Position numbers and translations under genes: made by a program
Part shown: positions 1 through 5,681 of the stretch, piece after piece
Layout: each line of letters begins with the position of its first letter
Position numbering within the stretch: position 1 is the first letter of the stretch
Notes under the pieces: model-generated
Databases searched by the model: none
Seen by the model: the letters and a program-made list of their open reading frames with translations, nothing else
What the model was told of the DNA's origin: nothing
Assembly (NCBI GenBank): GCA_034006985.1
Contig: JAVERT010000048.1
Coordinates: 1 to 9,700 of the forward strand
Direction: 5' to 3'
DNA from: Gudongella sp034006985
GTDB taxonomy: Bacteria > Bacillota > Clostridia > Tissierellales > Tissierellaceae
Length of the DNA stretch: 9,700 nt

Positions 1-1
1 C

Positions 2-547
2 TTACTCTTTCAGGCCCGCGGCTCTGCGCATCACGGCACGCATGTCCGCGGGCGCGCCTGCCGCATCCCCGGAGGGAGCCTGCGGTGCCCCTTTGTGGAG
101 CTCCGCGAGAACCCCGGCTTTCACCGAGGCCGCGAACGCCTTCGACAGCTCCGACACCCGCGATGCCACCACCGTCTCGTCGTCGTCGTAGCAGTACGGA
201 GCCAGCCCCGCGGGGAGCCCCGCTCCCTGTAGTGTGAGGCTGATGTCCTTCAGGCCCGACGTCCGCTTGAGCTCGGCGTTGGTGCGCTCCAGCTCGGCGA
301 TCTTCTCCTCGACCTCGGCCTTAGCCCGTTCCTCCGCGCTCATCTGCGACTTGGCCATCTCGTCCTCGTATCTCTTCCGGAGCGCGTCGGTCTCCGCCTT
401 GTGCTTGGCGGAGACCTCGTTCAACCTTCTCGATATGATCTCGTTGACCTGGTCCTGTGTGAGCGCCGATGGGGTGGGGACCTCCGTCTCGGTCTCGGTC
501 TCTGTGCCCGCGCTGGGCTTGATAGGTGTCTCTGTCTCTTCAGTCAC
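2..547 (-). CDS. Scaffold-like capsid assembly protein (DUF4355-like)
   Basis: The 181-residue protein is acidic at the N-terminus (a TETETETE run around residues 16-22), then has a long charged helical or coiled-coil stretch (about 28-97, rich in E, K, R and A) and a small Ala/Gly-rich tail. The segment beginning LTQDQVNEIISRRLNEV resembles the start of DUF4355-type phage scaffold proteins. Scaffolds guide capsid shell assembly in the procapsid and leave before DNA filling. Its position after the portal and MuF-type genes, just before where the major capsid gene is expected, fits this role. The start is GTG at 547, chosen because GGAGGG lies six bases upstream; it ends with TAA. It has its own TATA-like box and so probably starts a separate late transcript. 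The family assignment rests on layout and composition, not on a catalytic motif. Confidence 0.75.
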   Translation of the reverse strand: MTEETETPIKPSAGTETETETEVPTPSALTQDQVNEIISRRLNEVSAKHKAETDALRKRYEDEMAKSQMSAEERAKAEVEEKIAELERTNAELKRTSGLKDISLTLQGAGLPAGLAPYCYDDDETVVASRVSELSKAFAASVKAGVLAELHKGAPQAPSGDAAGAPADMRAVMRRAAGLKE

Positions 548-553
548 GGTTAA

Positions 554-597
554 CCCTCCGTTATGGTGATTAATTTACCACAAGGCTAATTTTTAAA
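554..597 (-). promoter_or_regulatory. Archaeal-type promoter and Shine-Dalgarno of the scaffold gene
   Basis: The TATA-like nonamer TTTAAAAAT lies at 597-589 on the minus strand. A start about 24 bases downstream would fall near 565 and give a leader of roughly 18 bases. GGAGGG (559-554) then sits six bases before the GTG start. The same nonamer precedes the portal gene. No bacterial -35/-10 pair is seen. Confidence 0.6.
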
Positions 598-602
598 CCG
601 TA

Positions 603-614
603 TGTTAAAAATCA
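603..614 (-). terminator. T-run after the minor head gene
   Basis: The TGA of the minor head gene is followed at once by TTTTT (611-607, minus strand) with no hairpin. Archaeal RNA polymerase commonly stops on such U-runs. The next TATA-like box lies about 10 bases further on, consistent with a unit boundary. Confidence 0.4.
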
Positions 615-1619
615 TTCCTTGATGTACAAAGAGGAGTACTCGTCGAAGGACATGTCTCCGGAGACCCGGATGCTCCTGCCCTCCGAGTCCCTGGCGAAGC
701 GCTTCCTGCCTTCGCCGTATCCCTTGGGGATGACGGGTGTCAGGGAGCACCGGCAATTCCAGTGCGTCCCCTCCGGACCCGGGACGATGATGTCCGGATC
801 GTCCGCGTCGTACTCGGTCCCGTCCAGGGCGGAGCAGACCGGGCAGGTCTTCTCGTCGAATGTACAGGTGAAGCGGAGGCGCTTGATATCGAGGCTCCGC
901 GCCTCGGCTATCTCCCCCTCGGCCGCGACCGTGGTCATGGTCGTCCGGACGAAGCGCTTGGCCTTGTACGGCGTCATATCGGCGCGGGCGGATATCTCGG
1001 CGGATATCTCCCTGAAATCTTTCCCCGAGAGGATACCGGAGATGAGCGATTCGTACTGCGTGGAGAGCGTATCCATGAACAGCTCCACATTGGAGGCGAG
1101 GTCCATCTTGCGGAGGAGGCCGTTGAGGTTCCGTTGGTTAGGCATGTCGAAGGCTATCGCCATCCCCGCACGCTTGGAGACCGAGTACGCCGTCCTCGCC
1201 ATGGCATCCGAGGCGACGGTCCGCGCCCGTCCGGTCATCATCTCCCTGGCGTATCCCCTCGCCCGGAGCGTCGCCATCTGCGTCGAGGCGTAGACCGCCT
1301 CGCGGTTGGTGATGCGCCAGCGGTAGGCGGGTGTGGACAGCCGGGTGTACCACTGGGTCCGGAGGGGTTCCGGCAGGGTCTGCGCCCTGGCGAGCAGGAC
1401 CTCGTAGTCCGAGGGGCGGATGTAGCTCCGCAGGTACATCAGCGCCTCCGACCTGGTCGAGAAGCCCCCCTTCTTGGCGTAGGTGGACAGGATGCGCTCC
1501 GCATCGGAGACGATGTCCCTGCTCGCCTGGATCGCGGCTCGGGAGATGGTCGAGGCCAGGAGGGTATCGAAGCGGTGGTAGCGTTCGGCCTTGGTGTCCG
1601 GACTATCGTCGTCAGGCAT
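612..1619 (-). CDS. Minor head protein, MuF / SPP1 gp7 family
   Basis: The 335-residue protein has a mostly helical N-terminal region and a typical MuF C-terminal domain. Around residues 225-240 it has RTTMTTVAAEGEIAEAR, then CTFDEKTCPVC (C252, C259, C262) and HWNCRC (H286, C289, C291). This is the usual Cys/His arrangement of phage Mu gpF and SPP1 gp7 proteins, which probably binds zinc. These minor head proteins associate with the portal and take part in head morphogenesis or early DNA ejection. The ATG at 1619 overlaps the portal stop by 8 bases, so translation is probably coupled. The length is normal for the family and no toxin domain is fused to the C-terminus, which ends shortly after the motif. 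Confidence 0.93.
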   Translation of the reverse strand: MPDDDSPDTKAERYHRFDTLLASTISRAAIQASRDIVSDAERILSTYAKKGGFSTRSEALMYLRSYIRPSDYEVLLARAQTLPEPLRTQWYTRLSTPAYRWRITNREAVYASTQMATLRARGYAREMMTGRARTVASDAMARTAYSVSKRAGMAIAFDMPNQRNLNGLLRKMDLASNVELFMDTLSTQYESLISGILSGKDFREISAEISARADMTPYKAKRFVRTTMTTVAAEGEIAEARSLDIKRLRFTCTFDEKTCPVCSALDGTEYDADDPDIIVPGPEGTHWNCRCSLTPVIPKGYGEGRKRFARDSEGRSIRVSGDMSFDEYSSLYIKE

Positions 1620-2961
1620 CTTCCAGCCTCATCAGGCTCCCGGTGAAGTCGTCCTCGTAGACCGACTTGTCTATCTGTGCGCGTGCCGCCCTCTGCGCTT
1701 CTATCTCCTCCGTCTCCGCGTCCGCGTCCTCGATGAGCGTGCAGTTCTCGCGGGCGGTCCTCTCGGAGATGATGCCGCCGGTGACCAGGGTCGTCAGCGA
1801 CTGCGACTCGTAGGTGAGGTCCGAGGGGATGTTGAACTTGAAGAGCGCACGCATCTGCGAGATGTCGGGGGAGAGGTTGAGAGCCTTGGCATAGAGCTTG
1901 CACCTCCGGGTGTAGCCTATGCCGAACTGGGAGACGAATCCCTGGGCCAGATCCTGGAGGCCCAGGAGCTTGTAGCGTATGGCGACGCCGGAGGCCGTGC
2001 CGAACTCCTTGTCTGACATGTCCGGGACGAATGCGGTCTTGTGGACCTCCCGGAGGTACTCGTCCATGAGGACCTGGACACCTGCCTCGTCGTATGTCTT
2101 CGTGAGGTAGGAGATATCGGCATCGTCCCCGGATATCTGGAGGAGCTTTTTCTTTTTCAGGCGCTCCATGGCGTCCTCCTGCTCCTCGTCGTCCTCGCCG
2201 AGGAGGAATCCTTTCAGCACCATGTAATCCTGGGCGAATTTGTCTTTATCAGCCTGACGGTCCGAGAGGAGCGAGTTGATCGCGTCCTGCAGTGCGATGC
2301 ACTGCTCGAAGTCGCCCAAGGCGTAGTCGTTGTTCTGATACTCGATGAGGGGGACACGGCCGAAGCCGTGGGGCACCGGGTCGGACATGGCCGTCCAGCC
2401 GTACTCGGACCCGCGCATGCTCTGACGATAGCGCGTCACGTCGGTGGACGTGTAGATATCCAGAAGGTGGGTGGTGGTCGAATCGTCCTCTTTGACGCTG
2501 TAGTGCACCGCGCCGAAGACCGCAGGGCCGTCCATCTCCGGGGCGAAGGCCACGAAGCCGTCCAGGGGGGACACATAGCTGGATTTGGGGGACCCGCCCT
2601 CGTCCAGGAATACCAGCTCATTGCACCTCCCGAAGATGGAGCACCCCCGGGTTATGCGCTGGTCGAGCAGCGGCTTGTTCTGGGTGTGGAAGAGGTCCTC
2701 GATCTCCATCGCGTCCTCGTCGTCCACGGCATGCGTGTACTGCGTCGGGAGGCCGGATGTGAAGTAGGTTTTGGTATCTGTGATGTACCGGCATTGGTTG
2801 GCCGTCACCAGGGACGGGGGGAAGGCCCCAAGATAGTAGTCCTGGAGGATCCGATAGGAGCCGAGGTGTGCAGACCACTCGGAGTATGCACGCTGGATTG
2901 TCCTCGACGTGAGGTCGGCCTCCGGCAGGGCCTTGATACGCGGACGGGGCAGAGTCTTCAT
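1612..2961 (-). CDS. Portal protein, SPP1 gp6-like
   Basis: The 449-residue protein is of the SPP1 gp6 portal family, a dodecameric ring at one capsid vertex through which DNA is packaged and ejected and to which the terminase docks. Visible support includes the N-terminal region with YYLGAFP (residues 42-48), the central KFAQDYMVLKGF (241-252), the lysine run LKKKKLLQI (269-277) and YLREVHKTAFVPDMSD (302-317) followed by FGTASGVAIRYKLLGLQDLA (320-339). This last stretch is the conserved stem/clip portion of gp6-like portals. It lies downstream of the large terminase and directly upstream of the MuF-type gene, the standard order. The ATG at 2961 is preceded by GAGGATGA as a weak Shine-Dalgarno. 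The TATA-like box is so close that the transcript may be nearly leaderless. Confidence 0.95.
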   Translation of the reverse strand: MKTLPRPRIKALPEADLTSRTIQRAYSEWSAHLGSYRILQDYYLGAFPPSLVTANQCRYITDTKTYFTSGLPTQYTHAVDDEDAMEIEDLFHTQNKPLLDQRITRGCSIFGRCNELVFLDEGGSPKSSYVSPLDGFVAFAPEMDGPAVFGAVHYSVKEDDSTTTHLLDIYTSTDVTRYRQSMRGSEYGWTAMSDPVPHGFGRVPLIEYQNNDYALGDFEQCIALQDAINSLLSDRQADKDKFAQDYMVLKGFLLGEDDEEQEDAMERLKKKKLLQISGDDADISYLTKTYDEAGVQVLMDEYLREVHKTAFVPDMSDKEFGTASGVAIRYKLLGLQDLAQGFVSQFGIGYTRRCKLYAKALNLSPDISQMRALFKFNIPSDLTYESQSLTTLVTGGIISERTARENCTLIEDADAETEEIEAQRAARAQIDKSVYEDDFTGSLMRLEDA

Positions 2962-2991
2962 GCGTGAATCATCCTCACGGTGATTTTTAAA
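2962..2991 (-). promoter_or_regulatory. TATA-like promoter of the portal unit
   Basis: TTTAAAAAT (2991-2983 on the minus strand) is identical to the nonamer in front of the scaffold gene. The usual 22-27 base offset puts transcription start at about 2960, almost on the portal ATG, which suggests a leaderless mRNA. A second AT-rich element, TATTTAAT (3016-3009 read on the minus strand), could serve as an alternative box and give a leader of about 24 bases. That element also reads as a box in the opposite direction. Confidence 0.5.
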
Positions 2992-3000
2992 CCCTCATTC

Positions 3001-3016
3001 CGCAAACGATTAAATA
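3001..3016 (+). promoter_or_regulatory. TATA-like promoter for the plus-strand repeat RNA
   Basis: ATTAAATA at 3009-3016, preceded by the purine-rich CGCAAACG (a possible BRE), lies on the plus strand. A start 22-26 bases downstream would fall at about 3037-3042, just before the Cas12a-type repeat (core begins at 3049). Another AT stretch, ATATAT (3031-3036), would place the start inside the repeat and is less likely. Confidence 0.45.
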
Positions 3017-3037
3017 CGCCGAAAACGTCCATATATC

Positions 3038-3158
3038 GGGCCGAGTTGAATTTCTACTATCGTAGATAAAGGTTTCAGAGGCCCCCGGAGGACACGGGAC
3101 CGTCCCTCGACGATCCCCCTCCGGCCATGCGCCGGGTCACAGGGGCGACAACCTTTTG
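3038..3158 (+). ncRNA. Candidate plus-strand small RNA with a Cas12a-type repeat (viral crRNA or RNA anti-CRISPR)
   Basis: This candidate transcript runs opposite to all genes. It starts about 24 bases after a TATA-like box, opens with a Cas12a-type repeat and ends near TTTT (3154-3157). Immediately 3' of the repeat is AAAGGTTTCAGAGGCC, which would be the guide if host Cas12a bound the RNA. The rest is GC-rich and can fold: CCGGAGG (3085-3091) pairs with CCTCCGG (3118-3124), enclosing GGGA/TCCC and CGTC/GACG pairs (3096-3117). AAAGGTT (3068-3074) is complementary to AACCTTT (3150-3156), so the seed could be masked. A competing hairpin CCGGC/GCCGG exists at 3121-3135. The sequence alone does not show whether this is a working guide or a decoy. 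Ends are inferred. Confidence 0.5.
3045..3067 (+). CRISPR. Solitary type V-A (Cas12a) direct repeat
   Basis: The core AATTTCTACTATCGTAGAT (3049-3067) has the invariant parts of processed Cas12a repeats: AATT, the stem TCTAC (3053-3057), a 4-base loop TATC and GTAGA (3062-3066), then T. The flanking AATT and the terminal T fix the orientation as plus. Only one copy occurs; I found no second TCTAC-loop-GTAGA unit within spacer distance or elsewhere in the window, and there is no cas gene. It is therefore not an ordinary array. It is either a one-unit viral mini-array or a solitary repeat unit mimicking the host repeat. The 5' limit is uncertain. Confidence 0.8.
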
Positions 3159-3168
3159 TAATGAAAAA
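3154..3168. terminator. Back-to-back T-runs between opposing transcripts
   Basis: TTTT at 3154-3157 on the plus strand could end the repeat RNA. TTTTT on the minus strand (3168-3164) could end the terminase transcript, about 110 bases beyond its stop. Both lack a closely coupled hairpin, as is common in archaea. The assignment is weak. Confidence 0.3.
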
Positions 3169-3169
3169 G

Positions 3170-3177
3170 TATTAAAT
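3170..3177 (+). promoter_or_regulatory. Second plus-strand TATA-like box
   Basis: TATTAAAT (3170-3177) shares ATTAAAT with the box upstream of the repeat RNA. A start about 24 bases on would fall near 3200, at the foot of the hairpin at 3203-3257. Read on the minus strand the same bases could instead act for a transcript towards the portal. Confidence 0.35.
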
Positions 3178-3199
3178 CATACAATCGAATGTCCTATGT

Positions 3200-3258
3200 G
3201 GAGGAGGGAGAACGGGTCTCACCTGTTAGGCCCTGCTCCGTAGTTTCTTCTCCCACCC
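3200..3258 (+). ncRNA. Candidate structured small RNA between terL and portal
   Basis: GGGAGAA (3206-3212) pairs perfectly with TTCTCCC (3248-3254), extended by GG/CC (3203-3204 with 3256-3257) across one A-A mismatch. Inside, GGGTCT (3214-3219) pairs with AGGCCC (3228-3233) around the 8-base loop CACCTGTT. One inner pair is U-G on the plus strand but A-C on the minus strand, so the plus-strand RNA folds better. A TATA-like box lies at the right distance upstream. It is not a tRNA: there is no anticodon or T arm. It could also be an element of the terminase mRNA 3' end or a DNA site. Confidence 0.35.
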
Positions 3259-3277
3259 TATACAATGTCCTTCTCTA

Positions 3278-4603
3278 TCACAGGGAGTTCAGGAGCACCT
3301 TCGCCTGCCTGTACTGATACTTCGGTGCCCTCTCGGTACCCCGGTATGCCGGCTCTATCAGCGTATATGCGAGATACCTCAATGCATCCAGCGCGTCGTC
3401 GTTCCTCTTCAGCGGTTCGGTCTTCCCCGGGGACGCGTGGGTGTTCCACGAGTACAGCCCCATCTCCCTACGGATATTGACGCAGGATGGATGGATTATC
3501 AGCGCCTCGGTCGAGAGCATCCGGGATAGGAACGCTATCCCATTAAGGACCGGCTTGTCCGCGGTCAGGACGTGCAGCCCCCGCCTCTGGAACTCGCGTA
3601 TCAGGGCCTTGCCTCCGCCTCCGGGATCTATCGCCGTGCGGACCGACGACGGCTTGACCCCCCTGTCCTCGCAGATGCGGACGAACTCGTCGCAATAGTC
3701 CGCGACCGTCCAGGTCTTGCGCTGGGCATCCGTCGGATAGAACTCCGTCTGGATGTAGTAGCACCCCTTGCGACCCACGATGGACCCGCCGAAGACCATC
3801 GCAGTAGGATGGTCGATACCGAAGTCGATACCGCACAGGTTGAAGAAGGTCTTCCCCTCGACGGACCGGAAGACCGTCCCCAGGTCTATGGACCCGTAGA
3901 CCAGCCCCTCGGCCTTGACACGCCGACCGTAGATCTTGCGCTCCAGCTCATGACCGGTGAACTGGGACGACAGCTGGCGCACACGCTCGGGGGTCAGGAC
4001 CGGGTTGTCCTCCAGGGAGAAATGGAATTCGTGGTATCCGCCGATGTCCGCCCGGTCCTGCGGGGACATGGCGCGGAAGCGATCGGTGTACTGCGTGTAG
4101 ATATAGTGGTCCGGGTCCTCCGGGTTGGACGTCCAGATGTTGACACGATGCGGGGATATGGCGGTCCTGGCCAGGGCCTCGGCGACGAAGTCAGGATGGT
4201 GCAGGGTGATCTCGTCTGCGTACCACCCCTCCACGGTGACACCCCTGATAGGCTCGTCGGAGCCGGCATTGGCCGCGCCGAAGAGGTAGGCGGTGACCAT
4301 CCCGTGCGAGGTCGGGAGCATGACCGCGTTGCAGTTGTCCTTGCGTGTGGTGTACGATCCCGGGCAGAGGGAGAGGAGGCCGTAATTGCCTCCGAGCAGG
4401 TTGCGGTAGATGGAACCGAGGGAGTCCCCCGACATCATCACGTGGGACACGGGGTTGGACTCCAGGTAGATCAGCCACGCCAGCAGGGAGGAGAGGGTCT
4501 TCCCCGAACGGACGGGACCCTCGTAGAACTGGAGGAAGTCCTGGCATGCCATCCTCCGCATGACGCGCCGGGGGAAGGGGCGCACGTCGCACTTGATGGC
4601 CAT
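3278..4603 (-). CDS. terL: Terminase large subunit (packaging ATPase and nuclease)
   Basis: This 441-residue protein is the motor that pumps and cuts viral DNA at the portal. The ATPase domain shows Walker A GPVRSGKT (29-36), Walker B WYADEI (127-132, D130 and E131) and the coupling motif TSNPE (158-162). The C-terminal RNase H-like nuclease shows GIDFG (D260), AIDPGGGG (D326) and NDDALDALRY (401-410, with acidic D402, D403 and D406), giving the expected metal-binding acids. Length is normal. The start ATG at 4603 lies 2 bases after the small-subunit stop. It is followed by the 316-bp gap that holds the plus-strand RNA candidates. I see no signs of decay. Confidence 0.96.
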   Translation of the reverse strand: MAIKCDVRPFPRRVMRRMACQDFLQFYEGPVRSGKTLSSLLAWLIYLESNPVSHVMMSGDSLGSIYRNLLGGNYGLLSLCPGSYTTRKDNCNAVMLPTSHGMVTAYLFGAANAGSDEPIRGVTVEGWYADEITLHHPDFVAEALARTAISPHRVNIWTSNPEDPDHYIYTQYTDRFRAMSPQDRADIGGYHEFHFSLEDNPVLTPERVRQLSSQFTGHELERKIYGRRVKAEGLVYGSIDLGTVFRSVEGKTFFNLCGIDFGIDHPTAMVFGGSIVGRKGCYYIQTEFYPTDAQRKTWTVADYCDEFVRICEDRGVKPSSVRTAIDPGGGGKALIREFQRRGLHVLTADKPVLNGIAFLSRMLSTEALIIHPSCVNIRREMGLYSWNTHASPGKTEPLKRNDDALDALRYLAYTLIEPAYRGTERAPKYQYRQAKVLLNSL

Positions 4604-4605
4604 CT

Positions 4606-5024
4606 TCAGACCTCGAATGGCTCCTCGTCCTCGGAGGGCGGGGTGCGCGAAGCCTCCGCGAAGACCTTGGCGAACTCCGCCAGGATCGGATTGTCCACGG
4701 TCGGGGACGGCGGGACCGGAGCCTGGCCCGCAGTGTCGCGGATGAATTCGGGGCGCGTGTGTCCAGATAGATGGTCGCCCGGAGGAACTGCGAGCCGATG
4801 AGGGCGTCCCCCCCGGTGGTGATGGTCACACCTTCCCCGGCGAGCTTCTCGAGCTGCTGGCGGATAGGGGAGCCCTTCTGCAGGGCCTGGTCGAGCCACG
4901 CGTTGGCCACCTCTTTAAGTTCCTTCCTCTGCCGACGCACGCGGACGGAGGCCTCCGAGCCCTTCTTGGAGATGGCCTTCGTCCTGGGGGAGCCCTTCTG
5001 TAGGCGCTTGTCGGGGGGAATCAT
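4606..5024 (-). CDS. terS: Terminase small subunit, interrupted by an apparent -1 frameshift
   Basis: The small terminase recognises viral DNA and loads the large subunit. The N-terminal part from ATG 5024 has the basic KAISKKGSEASVRVRRQRKEL stretch (residues 16-36; 21 residues overall, K16 to L36) typical of such proteins, and reads on to about residue 92 (YLDTRAP). The expected continuation, EFIRDTAGQAP through an acidic tail ending FEV at 4606, lies in the -1 frame. The switch point is the CCCC run at 4753-4750. Without it, the first frame runs into terL as an Arg/Pro-rich shadow to 4191. The joined product has about 139 residues, a normal size. The cause may be a lost base in the run (mutation or assembly error) or programmed slippage; no classic slippery heptamer is seen. 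The ATG overlaps the stop of the PLD-like gene (ATGA). Confidence 0.72.
4867..5000 (-). repeat. 14-bp direct repeats inside terS
   Basis: GGGGAGCCCTTCTG occurs at 4867-4880 and again at 4987-5000, exactly 120 bp apart and in the same reading frame; both copies encode LQKGSP. In several headful-packaging phages the terminase recognition site lies inside terS, so the pair is a possible pac-type site. A simple peptide repeat is the alternative. Confidence 0.5.
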
Positions 5025-5620
5025 GCGACCGCCCCGAAGAGCTCGCGGTCGTAGAAGTCGTGCAGCTCCGCACTCTCGGATACCACCGCGAACTCGTGGT
5101 TCCGCAAGGACGTCATGTTCGCGGAGGTCTCGATGACGTACTTATGGTGCGCGCAATCGAATATCAGGATCTTGGCGTGGGAACGTGTGAAGCGGACGTC
5201 CCATCCATTGCGGTCGGCATAGGCGAGGATGATGTTCTTATGCCGGCTGGTGCCGAGCTGCTGGACTGGATTGACGCATATCGTCACCGGGATCGAGGCG
5301 AAGAGGAGGTTCAACATCTCGGCGAGGTCGGAGCTTATGCGGTAGGTCATTATCTTAACGGACCGCACCTCGTCCGACAGCGCGATGGCGCGGATGAGTC
5401 CGCCGAGAGACCAGGCGCTGCTGTCCGCATGGAGCATCCTGCAGCTCGCGTTGATTTCGGGGAGCCTGAATTGTTCCGAAATTGCTTTTGCCATGAAAGC
5501 CCCTCTCGGCCCCATGGGGGGCATGAGGGTCTTCGTGTCTGTGGGTGCGGACGGTTTCGGAAGCCTCGGAAGCCTCGCATACAGACCGTCTACGCTGTTT
5601 CCGGTGCTACCGTCGGTCAT
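5021..5620 (-). CDS. Phospholipase D-like (HKD) nuclease-fold protein
   Basis: This 199-residue protein carries one PLD-type HKD motif, SHAKILIFD (H148, K150, D155), followed by the usual ETSANMT strand (164-170) and NHE (174-176). The single-domain size fits dimeric PLD-fold nucleases rather than two-domain lipid-modifying enzymes. The first 43 residues are Pro-rich and poorly structured; M43 (MAKAISEQF) is an alternative start. It heads the packaging unit, overlaps the small terminase by four bases (ATGA) and has its own TATA-like promoter. A role in DNA end processing during packaging or in attacking other DNA is plausible, but the sequence does not settle the substrate. No signal peptide or membrane segment is seen, so it should be cytoplasmic. 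Confidence 0.82.
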   Translation of the reverse strand: MTDGSTGNSVDGLYARLPRLPKPSAPTDTKTLMPPMGPRGAFMAKAISEQFRLPEINASCRMLHADSSAWSLGGLIRAIALSDEVRSVKIMTYRISSDLAEMLNLLFASIPVTICVNPVQQLGTSRHKNIILAYADRNGWDVRFTRSHAKILIFDCAHHKYVIETSANMTSLRNHEFAVVSESAELHDFYDRELFGAVA

Positions 5621-5633
5621 GTCTTTATCATCT

Positions 5634-5658
5634 ACCGACTTTTTTTTAAATCGTCGGT
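5634..5658 (-). promoter_or_regulatory. TATA-like promoter framed by an inverted repeat (operator candidate)
   Basis: On the minus strand TTTAAAAAAAA (5650-5640) is an archaeal TATA-like box; the predicted start near 5618 almost coincides with the ATG at 5620. It is enclosed by perfect 6-bp arms, ACCGAC (5634-5639) and GTCGGT (5653-5658), 13 bases apart. A dimeric repressor bound across the box would block TBP, so this may be the late-unit switch. Confidence 0.55.
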
Positions 5659-5660
5659 TT

Positions 5661-5680
5661 AAAAAGAGGAGGATAAGAGG
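5661..5680 (-). terminator. Pyrimidine/T-run terminator of the accessory unit
   Basis: After the TAA of the winged-helix gene the minus strand reads CCTCTTATCCTCCTCTTTTT, ending in five Ts at 5665-5661. Such U-rich tracts end archaeal transcripts. The next promoter lies directly downstream, which supports a unit boundary. Confidence 0.5.
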
Positions 5681-5681
5681 T

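Noticed and set aside
762..1646. Long plus-strand ORFs opposite the head genes (also 2041-2967 and 3572-4801)
   Set aside because: They mirror GC-rich coding sequence on the minus strand, show low-complexity composition and no recognisable motifs, and lack sensible initiation signals.
2141..2160. Programmed -1 frameshift at the AAAAAGAAAAAG run in the portal gene
   Set aside because: The reading frame is CTG AAA AAG, so the A-AAA-AAG heptamer is not in the required phase, and the portal ORF continues intact with family features on both sides.
3090..3160. A second Cas12a repeat making a normal CRISPR array
   Set aside because: No TCTAC-loop-GTAGA unit occurs at spacer distance; the stretch is GC-rich hairpin sequence instead.
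3203..3257. A tRNA gene, since 7 bp pair at the ends and A-CCC follows
   Set aside because: The enclosed 35 bases are too few for anticodon and T arms, and no GTTCGA-type T-loop is present.
4191..4740. Extension of the terS frame into a 277-residue protein overlapping terL
   Set aside because: Beyond the CCCC run the translation is Arg/Pro-rich with no domain pattern, typical of an out-of-frame reading of terL; the adjacent frame carries the natural TerS continuation.
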